From NCBI GenBank assembly GCA_013041975.1, contig JABDQZ010000228.1, positions 1 through 6,283 on the forward strand: DNA of 6,283 nucleotides. Direction: 5' to 3'. This document shows, one piece after another, positions 1 to 4,268 of the stretch; positions within the stretch are counted from its first letter, which is position 1, and every line of letters starts with the position of its first letter. The DNA is from Gammaproteobacteria bacterium (GTDB lineage: Bacteria; Pseudomonadota; Gammaproteobacteria; Chromatiales; Chromatiaceae). Position numbers and translations under genes: made by a program. The notes below the pieces were generated by a model. The model was not told where the DNA came from. It was given only the letters and a program-made list of their open reading frames with translations, and searched no databases.

Positions 1-137
1 TGATTGGTGAGGAGGTTGATGGTATCAAACTGCTCTCCGTCAAAGAGGGTGGAGCGATATTTGAATGGCAGGGAAGAACATATCCCCTGAACTTGGGAAA
101 TAATGACTTGGATGAAGCTAATGCGGCAAAAAAATAA
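1..137 (+). CDS. C-terminal end of a GspC/PilP/MshK-like periplasmic pilus or type II secretion protein (5' truncated)
   Basis: An open frame enters from the left edge (codons in phase from position 3) and stops at TAA 135-137, leaving 44 residues. The fragment contains VGE-like IGEEVDGIKLLSV, then a short beta-type stretch ending GRTYPLNLG, then a polar tail DEANAAKK. This is the pattern of the small homology-region fold at the end of GspC, PilP and MshK proteins, which bind the N0 domain of the secretin from the periplasm. The secretin gene directly behind it, overlapping its last codons, supports this. Which of the three families it belongs to cannot be decided from 44 residues. The overlap implies one transcript and probably coupled translation. 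Confidence 0.6.
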   Translation, partial: IGEEVDGIKLLSVKEGGAIFEWQGRTYPLNLGNNDLDEANAAKK

Positions 138-1524
138 AGGCAGTAATATCTGCCGTTTTGTATTTGTCATGCTCATGACATTGTTCATGATCTCGCCCCT
201 ACCGGCTGTCGAGGAGAGGATTTCATTGAACTTCCAGGAAACGCCCCTCCAGGAAATCATGTCAATGCTTTCGCAGCAGCAACGCATCAATATCCTCATA
301 TCCGAGGGTATTACAGCAAATGTTTCTATCAATCTCTACGATGTCACCGTTGACAAGGCAGTACGGTCTATAACGGATGCTGCAGGCTATGCGGTCGAGT
401 ATCGCAATGGCAATTACTACATTATGAATCACGATGATATCGGAAAGTATAATATCACTGGCCTGACTGAATTGCGCACCTTTAAGATCCAGTACTCAGA
501 TCCTTCAGTCATTGAGGGTATTTTAACCAATTATCTTTCCGGCTATGGCAAGATCACTATCCTGGCTGAACGTAGAATCCTGGTGATACAAGACCGACCT
601 TCGGTTTTAAAGCGCATGGATGCCTTACTTAAAGAACTGGATAAAGAACCCAAGCAAATATTTATTGAGGCCAAGATCCTGGAAGTGACTTTGAAGGATA
701 ATGAGTCATTTGGACTGGACTGGAAACACCTGTTTTCAAGTTCTACCGATTCCGGCAGTTTTGGCACACGGGGACTCTCTGATCCCACTTCGCCCGGTTT
801 TTTCTTCAGCTTTGTGAATCCCAATGTTGAACTGGTTTTAAATGCCTTAAAGACCCGGGGCAGGTTGCGTACGTTGTCGACACCGAAATTGCTGGCAATG
901 GAAAACCAGCAGGCAGAAACACTTATCGGTAATAATATTGGATACCAGGTCACTGTCACAACCAATGATGTAACGACTACGAGTATCGAGTACCTGGAGT
1001 CCGGTATCATTTTAAGAGTAACTCCCTCAGTGGATCGACAAGGCCGCATATTGCTGGATATTCACCCGGAAGTCAGTACAGGTACGGTGAATGATGATGG
1101 AGTGCCTTCAAAATCTACCACTCAAGTCAATACTCAGATGCTAGTGCCAGATGGCCAGACGGTATTTATTGGCGGCTTGATTAAACAAACGGTAGACGAA
1201 ACACGCGAGGGTATTCCTATCCTTGGTGACCTGCCTGGAATCGGTAATCTATTTTCCAACAAGTCAATCATATCGACTGATACGGAAACCATCGTGTTGG
1301 TTACCCCGAGAATTGTTTCTCCTGATATTGCAAACTGGCAACCACAAGAAATTGAAAATACTCAATACATCAATAATATTTTAGATGCCGAACTTGGAAA
1401 ATCCGAGTTAAAAACCAATGAATTATTAGATCCACAGAAACAGGAAATTACCCAAAAGCAAAGTACCGAAGTGGAAAGCAATAATCATCCTCTCGGTGAA
1501 GAGTATGATCATTTAATTTATTAG
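103..1524 (+). CDS. Outer-membrane secretin of a type IV pilus / type II secretion family (MshL/GspD/PilQ superfamily)
   Basis: A secretin forms the multimeric outer-membrane channel through which a pilus or secreted substrate passes. In the 473-residue reading, residues 7-35 form a signal peptide (basic start, hydrophobic core, likely cleavage after SPLPA). Residues 40-108 fit the STN/N0 domain, 124-185 a single N1 (secretin_N) domain ending in a KRMDALLKELD helix, and 186-405 the secretin barrel. Family hallmarks are IFIEAKILEVTLKD, VPDGQTVFIGGLIK (348-361), GIPILGDLPGIGNLF (370-384) and VLVTPRIV (398-405). The polar C-terminal tail of about 65 residues has no recognised domain. There is no lipobox, unlike many MshL proteins, and it is shorter than PilQ, lacking AMIN domains. 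The start is uncertain: ATG 103 has GGGA close upstream, while ATG 121 has GGATGA at better spacing and gives a neater signal peptide. Both overlap the upstream gene. The secretin assignment is firm; the exact subtype is not. Confidence 0.93.
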   Translation: MTWMKLMRQKNKGSNICRFVFVMLMTLFMISPLPAVEERISLNFQETPLQEIMSMLSQQQRINILISEGITANVSINLYDVTVDKAVRSITDAAGYAVEYRNGNYYIMNHDDIGKYNITGLTELRTFKIQYSDPSVIEGILTNYLSGYGKITILAERRILVIQDRPSVLKRMDALLKELDKEPKQIFIEAKILEVTLKDNESFGLDWKHLFSSSTDSGSFGTRGLSDPTSPGFFFSFVNPNVELVLNALKTRGRLRTLSTPKLLAMENQQAETLIGNNIGYQVTVTTNDVTTTSIEYLESGIILRVTPSVDRQGRILLDIHPEVSTGTVNDDGVPSKSTTQVNTQMLVPDGQTVFIGGLIKQTVDETREGIPILGDLPGIGNLFSNKSIISTDTETIVLVTPRIVSPDIANWQPQEIENTQYINNILDAELGKSELKTNELLDPQKQEITQKQSTEVESNNHPLGEEYDHLIY

Positions 1525-1569
1525 TGAAAACAAAAACAATTTATTAGAACAGCTACGACCGACAACTAT

Positions 1570-2157
1570 TCAGAGTTTCACCGTTACTACGTCTCCAAGT
1601 GTTTTTATAATTTCCTCACGTGTAGGATACTGTGCTTTATCTGGAGCATCCAAAGCACCACGACATGATAGGCGCATAACATTTTTGTCATTGCCTGAAA
1701 GATAATAATGTATCCCCAGGTAGATGTCTGATGAACCTGAATCATCGAATGTATTGGCTAATAACAAATTGCTATTTGAAGGGGTGTTATTAAATGCCAA
1801 CATTTGAGGTTTGAAATACTGTCTTTTTACAATTTCTTCTTCAGTATATTGAGAACCAGTAATTTTAAATTGGGACGCATCAACGTATTGCCAATTGTTA
1901 TCATTCCGTTTTCTGATTTCTATATTACAGTTAGGTTTATAATGATTGATTGAGTCTACTAATCTACCATCCTGAATAAATATACGAGTCGTGCCTGGGT
2001 TAAGCGGTATTTTTTGATTGATATTTATTGATGATGCAGTTGAAGCGGTTATGTCAGGAGGTCCACTGTAGGTGTAATAAACTGACTGGCAACCAGTTAG
2101 TATCAGAATTGAAAGAAGCAGCACAGTTGAAATTATATAGAGTTGTGAAGTTTTCAT
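1570..2157 (-). CDS. Predicted outer-membrane lipoprotein of unknown function
   Basis: The 195-residue protein starts with a short basic end, a hydrophobic helix (residues 6-20) and a lipobox LTGC with Cys23 as the acylation site. Gln24 follows rather than Asp, so outer-membrane sorting is expected. The mature part has IFIQDGRLVDS (59-69), Cys77 in YKPNCNIEIR, and Cys165 in MRLSCRG, followed by a C-terminal REEIIKTLGDVV helix. From memory, this arrangement (a QDGR-type strand, Y.P.C, R.L.C, then EI...LG at the end) recurs in uncharacterised gammaproteobacterial lipoproteins. I know of no function. The two cysteines could form a disulfide. The gene converges on the secretin gene, with only 45 bases between the stop codons, and is noticeably AT-rich. 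A clear ribosome binding site is not visible before ATG 2157; an AGG lies about 11 bases upstream. Confidence 0.8.
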   Translation of the reverse strand: MKTSQLYIISTVLLLSILILTGCQSVYYTYSGPPDITASTASSININQKIPLNPGTTRIFIQDGRLVDSINHYKPNCNIEIRKRNDNNWQYVDASQFKITGSQYTEEEIVKRQYFKPQMLAFNNTPSNSNLLLANTFDDSGSSDIYLGIHYYLSGNDKNVMRLSCRGALDAPDKAQYPTREEIIKTLGDVVTVKL

Positions 2158-2230
2158 GAATGAACAGACCTGATTACAAAACCGAGAGACATGGTTTTAG
2201 TTATATTTTTTTATCGATAGTTCAATTTTT

Positions 2231-2244
2231 GATGAATATTCATC
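2231..2244. repeat. Perfect 14-base palindrome, operator-like
   Basis: The sequence GATGAATATTCATC is its own reverse complement. It lies 74 bases upstream of the start of the minus-strand lipoprotein, just beyond a possible minus-strand -35 (TTGAAC, complement of 2220-2225). A -10-like TATAAC follows at the short spacing of 14 bases, so the promoter is weak by sequence. A dimeric regulator site is possible, but AT-rich palindromes of this length do occur by chance. Confidence 0.35.
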
Positions 2245-2257
2245 TTCTCCCATAAGG

Positions 2258-2283
2258 GCCCGAGTGACCATCGGGGCTTTTTT
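2258..2283 (+). terminator. Rho-independent terminator, plus strand
   Basis: CCCGA (2259-2263) pairs with TCGGG (2271-2275) around a 7-base loop. A further G-C pair (2258/2277) is possible with one bulged G, and six T residues follow at 2278-2283. The T run is only on the plus strand, so it should stop rightward transcription. No plus-strand gene lies directly upstream; the nearest is the secretin, ending 734 bases earlier with a minus-strand gene in between. Confidence 0.7.
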
Positions 2284-2393
2284 GTCTGGTTAGACAGGTC
2301 CGCAGACGAGTGGTAATGCTCAGAAGCAGGCATAAGTCATCCATTTAAACACTTGGCTGGATAGTACTGAATCAGACTTAAGTGACTAATTTA

Positions 2394-2408
2394 TAAGTTA
2401 AAAACTTA
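2394..2408. repeat. Small inverted repeat next to a promoter-like site
   Basis: TAAGTT (2394-2399) and AACTTA (2403-2408) are exact inverted copies separated by AAA. The repeat ends one base before a -35-like TTGATC, a position where a regulator could bind. The arms are short and AT-rich, so chance is a fair explanation. Confidence 0.3.
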
Positions 2409-2409
2409 A

Positions 2410-2441
2410 TTGATCAATACCCCTTTTTTTGTGTCTATAAA
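2410..2441 (+). promoter_or_regulatory. Weak promoter-like pair upstream of the lysozyme relic
   Basis: TTGATC (2410-2415) and TATAAA (2436-2441) resemble sigma-70 -35 and -10 elements, but the 20-base spacer is longer than the preferred 16-18. If real, it would transcribe the lysozyme relic that begins about 35 bases downstream. It is a pattern match only. Confidence 0.25.
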
Positions 2442-2472
2442 TACTTGAGTATTTTAGTAGGATTATCGTGCA

Positions 2473-2841
2473 ATATCCTGAAATCAAGGCTATGTAAATT
2501 ACTTTGCTAGAAAGATTACCGATCGGTTACTGCGGTCCAAATCATACATGAGTAACAACGAGGCTAAGCATATGTTGAAAAATAATCCGAAACATCACAC
2601 AAATGAAATGGTTCAGCAGTTTCCTATTGTCAGAGATTTAGATAGTACACGTTTCTTTGTTTTAGCTAATTTGGCATCTATCATAGGGGTTCCACGTTTA
2701 GCTGGTTTTAAAAAGATGTGGGCTGCCATTGAAAGAAATGACTACGAAGTTGCTGCTAATGAAATACTTGATAGTAAATGGGGGCGCCAGAGTAATGGGC
2801 ACGCTCTTGAATGGGCTATATTGATGAAGTCAGGTATCTAA
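2473..2841 (+). pseudogene. Frameshifted relic of a phage-type GH24 lysozyme (endolysin, T4-lysozyme-like)
   Basis: The longest intact part, ATG 2548 to stop 2841 (97 codons), matches the C-terminal two thirds of T4-type lysozymes: NNEAKHMLKNN, FPIVRDLDSTRFFVLANL, then GFKKMWAAIERNDYEVAA and DSKWGRQ. These enzymes cleave peptidoglycan during phage lysis. The catalytic N-terminal part is broken. Upstream in the same frame one can read QGYVNYFARKIT (2485-2520). The sequence then slips to the next frame for IGYCGPN (2522-2542), together resembling the family core GK.TIGYG.N, and returns to the first frame at or before the ATG. Just before QG there is a TGA stop (2479-2481), and the Gln codon CAA 2485-2487 sits where the catalytic Glu of the EG motif would be. 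It is therefore very probably inactive. The 97-residue ORF might still be expressed, but no good ribosome binding site precedes its ATG. It is likely a prophage leftover. Confidence 0.75.
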
Positions 2842-2950
2842 AAGAAATTATTTTAGGTTTTGATATGACACTTTAATGGTAAAGATCTTCGCACCTTTAG
2901 TAATTCCAGGGATGGTAATCAGCTCTAGGTGAAGCAACTATTACGTTTCA

Positions 2951-2974
2951 AGCCCCATTTCTCCAGGGCTTTTT
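2951..2974 (+). terminator. Probable rho-independent terminator after the lysozyme relic
   Basis: AGCCC (2951-2955) pairs with GGGCT (2966-2970) around a 10-base loop, followed by TTTT. The stem is short and the T run modest, so strength is probably moderate. It lies 110 bases beyond the lysozyme stop and upstream of the small lipoprotein gene, which would then need its own promoter. Confidence 0.5.
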
Positions 2975-3123
2975 CATCATTACATTCCAATCACGGCTTT
3001 CCTTTCGGGAAACTCGACTCTTCACAAGCCTTTCCTGACTGATTTTAACTTGCCGTAAGCGGAAGCTATGCAAAAACTTCCAGCATCAGTAATCATTTAT
3101 TAGGGTAAATTTCAGTTTTTTCT

Positions 3124-3129
3124 TATAAT
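3124..3129 (+). promoter_or_regulatory. Consensus -10 box upstream of the small lipoprotein gene
   Basis: TATAAT matches the sigma-70 -10 consensus exactly, 40 bases before ATG 3170. No good -35 is found at 17 bases (TAGGGT at 3101-3106); TTATTA at 3097-3102 would need a 21-base spacer. The gene's ribosome binding site, GGCGAGG at 3156-3162 with a 7-base spacer, is strong and fixes the start. Confidence 0.4.
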
Positions 3130-3169
3130 TCCGTTCAAACACGCCGATACTTAAAGGCGAGGTTAAAAA

Positions 3170-3424
3170 ATGAAAACAATTGTTATATTACTGGCAACTT
3201 TATTGCTTTTTGGCTGTACCAGCGGTGAGGATGGCCTAAAGATGTTAGATGAAGCTGGCTATACGGATATTTCTCTTACAGGATACAATGCTTTGGCATG
3301 TAGCGAAGATGATTATTACCACATCGGCTTTACTGCAACCAATCCACGAGGAAAGCGCGTAAAAGGGACTGTTTGTAGTGGATTTGCATTTAAAAATGCT
3401 TCTATAAATTTAGATCCAGAATAA
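3170..3424 (+). CDS. Small predicted lipoprotein with a conserved two-cysteine domain, function unknown
   Basis: The 84-residue product has a signal sequence (residues 1-15) and lipobox LFGC with Cys16; Thr17 follows, so the outer membrane is the likely destination. The mature domain of about 65 residues contains AGYTDISLTGYNALAC (29-44), SEDDYYHIGF (45-54), then NPRGKRVKGTVCSG (58-71). As I recall it, this series (GYT.I...GY, CS.DD.YH.GF.A..P.G..V.G.VCSG) occurs in small uncharacterised proteins of proteobacteria and their prophages. Cys44 and Cys69 probably form a disulfide. The strong GGCGAGG ribosome binding site supports ATG 3170. It sits alone between a terminator-like hairpin and the VOC relic, so it is probably transcribed by itself. 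I would not assign a function. Confidence 0.8.
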   Translation: MKTIVILLATLLLFGCTSGEDGLKMLDEAGYTDISLTGYNALACSEDDYYHIGFTATNPRGKRVKGTVCSGFAFKNASINLDPE

Positions 3425-3479
3425 AATGTTGGATTTGTTCAGAAACTATCAATAGTCGCTTGTTATTGAGATAGGTCTC

Positions 3480-3566
3480 AGGCGGTTTGCGCGGCCTCAT
3501 GGGCGTATTTGTATTGTGGCCGATCCTACGGGAGCAATTGCACATTTAATGCAACCATTCGACTAA
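3480..3566 (+). pseudogene. C-terminal relic of a VOC (glyoxalase/bleomycin-resistance) family gene
   Basis: In the frame ending at TAA 3564-3566, the last residues read HGRICIVADPTGAIAHLMQP then FD. This matches the usual end of VOC-family proteins, where a G-R/F strand is followed by DP.GA and a hydrophobic strand ending in QP. Roughly 20-28 residues remain of a typical 115-140. The frame is open only back to 3456, after a TAG at 3453-3455, with no plausible start, and no VOC N-terminal part was found upstream. The segment is GC-rich (about 35 G+C in the 60 bases 3481-3540 by hand count), unlike its AT-rich neighbours, so it has a separate origin. The identification rests on a short motif. 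Confidence 0.5.
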
Positions 3567-3575
3567 AGGCAGGGA

Positions 3576-3610
3576 CTGGCTGAGTAGCGCGGCGACGCCG
3601 TGTCAGCTAG
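3576..3610. repeat. Imperfect stem-loop behind the VOC relic
   Basis: CTGGCTGA (3576-3583) pairs with TCAGCTAG (3603-3610) with one G-T wobble, and an inner inverted repeat CGGCG-A-CGCCG (3590-3600) sits in the loop. No T run follows on either strand, so it does not look like an intrinsic terminator. Its place directly after a gene end, and the nearby GTTAG at 3619-3623, recall integron attC sites, but the core sites do not fit the consensus. Confidence 0.35.
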
Positions 3611-3645
3611 AGCGTATTGTTAGTTTATTGATTTTCAAGCATTTT

Positions 3646-4080
3646 TCATAAGTTTAACTCGTTAATAGCCAAGCTCATCATAACCAAAGCATCTACAGTC
3701 CAGAATACTGCGAGAACATATGCTGTAATCTGCGCCGGCCTTGTTCCAATCTTTAGCCCACGCTTTCCTAGAACAATTCTAGTTATGGTAAAGCAGCCTG
3801 GTATGTACAAGTAAACAGCTCCCCCAACTAGGGCAAACACAGGCCACCATTCATTCCCAATAATCATCAAATATCCTGAAACGGGAAGAATCCACATGAG
3901 CAAAAAATCCATTATTCCCATGCTGAATCTTTCGAAAGCAAGCATCGTAGGGTCCATAACATCTTCAGTTTCGGATAGTCCGAGCTTTGTGGCTAAATCA
4001 TTATTAAAAACTGCTAATGTTTGTCCGACCCAACCTATGAGGCCTAAAATTATAGTAATTATGCCTATCGTCAAAGTCAT
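3646..4080 (-). CDS. Small inner-membrane protein with four predicted helices, function unknown
   Basis: The 144-residue product has hydrophobic segments at about 3-25, 57-74, 79-104 and 119-139. The loop after helix 1 is polar and acidic (NNDLATKLGLSETEDVMDP), while the loop before helix 4 is basic (GKRGLKIGTR), suggesting that this basic loop faces the cytoplasm. I do not recognise the family and see no catalytic motif. ATG 4080 was chosen because GGGAG (complement of 4087-4091) lies 6 bases upstream. An earlier in-frame ATG at 4149 would add 23 residues but would run through this binding site. The gene is transcribed away from the acyltransferase, with 188 bases between their starts. No terminator is evident beyond its stop. 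Confidence 0.7.
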   Translation of the reverse strand: MTLTIGIITIILGLIGWVGQTLAVFNNDLATKLGLSETEDVMDPTMLAFERFSMGIMDFLLMWILPVSGYLMIIGNEWWPVFALVGGAVYLYIPGCFTITRIVLGKRGLKIGTRPAQITAYVLAVFWTVDALVMMSLAINELNL

Positions 4081-4189
4081 AGGTATCTCCCTATAAGCGA
4101 AATTAACTATAAATCTACAGGCAGCAAACGGCAACAAAAGCGATTTCAAAAATTGATATTTTTCAAGATAGCAGTCGCTCAGTAAACGC

Positions 4190-4195
4190 TATAAT
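4190..4195 (+). promoter_or_regulatory. Consensus -10-like box in the divergent intergenic region
   Basis: TATAAT lies 73 bases before the acyltransferase ATG. No matching -35 is seen at 16-18 bases upstream; TTGATA at 4153-4158 is too far away. It may be the acyltransferase promoter using an activator, or chance in AT-rich DNA. Confidence 0.3.
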
Positions 4196-4268
4196 ATGTT
4201 TCTACATACCAGTCAAAGATGTCAGCAATCTATTAAAAAATAAATTATAGGGAAGCGTTGCGGTAGTT

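Larger units (their letters stand above)
2284..2472. other. Intergenic stretch without a recognisable gene
   Basis: Together with 2158-2283, this gives about 315 bases between the minus-strand lipoprotein and the lysozyme relic. I see no convincing protein similarity in any frame, no tRNA shape and no clear site-specific recombination site. It contains one small inverted repeat and one weak promoter-like pair, listed separately. Confidence 0.5.
2842..3169. other. Intergenic stretch with hairpins, no gene seen
   Basis: No frame shows recognisable protein similarity; in particular, I see no holin or spanin remnant after the lysozyme relic. Structures present are the terminator at 2951-2974, a small hairpin TTTCC/GGAAA (2998-3012, 5-base loop), and GGAAG/CTTCC (3061-3065 with 3077-3081). 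The last 50 bases hold the promoter-like box and ribosome binding site of the next gene. Confidence 0.5.

Noticed and set aside
543..1049. Long minus-strand open frame inside the secretin gene
   Set aside because: It is antisense to the conserved secretin core, and its translation shows no recognisable motif and no ribosome binding site. It is a shadow frame.
2284..2345. tRNA or attachment-site remnant next to the terminator, including GTTAGAC
   Set aside because: No cloverleaf can be folded, there is no T-loop GTTCNANNC motif, and no direct repeat partner was found in the window.
3558..3626. Integron attC site
   Set aside because: The hairpin position and GTTAG are suggestive, but neither end fits the RYYYAAC / GTTRRRY core consensus, outer arm pairing is poor, and no integrase or second attC copy is seen. 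It is kept only as a stem-loop.
3896..4096. Plus-strand 66-codon frame opposite the membrane protein gene
   Set aside because: It is antisense to hydrophobic segments of a more convincing minus-strand gene with a good ribosome binding site, and has no features of its own.
4081..4149. Longer N-terminus (23 extra residues) for the minus-strand membrane protein
   Set aside because: The extension would cover the good GGGAG ribosome binding site, and the shorter start begins directly with the first helix as is typical.
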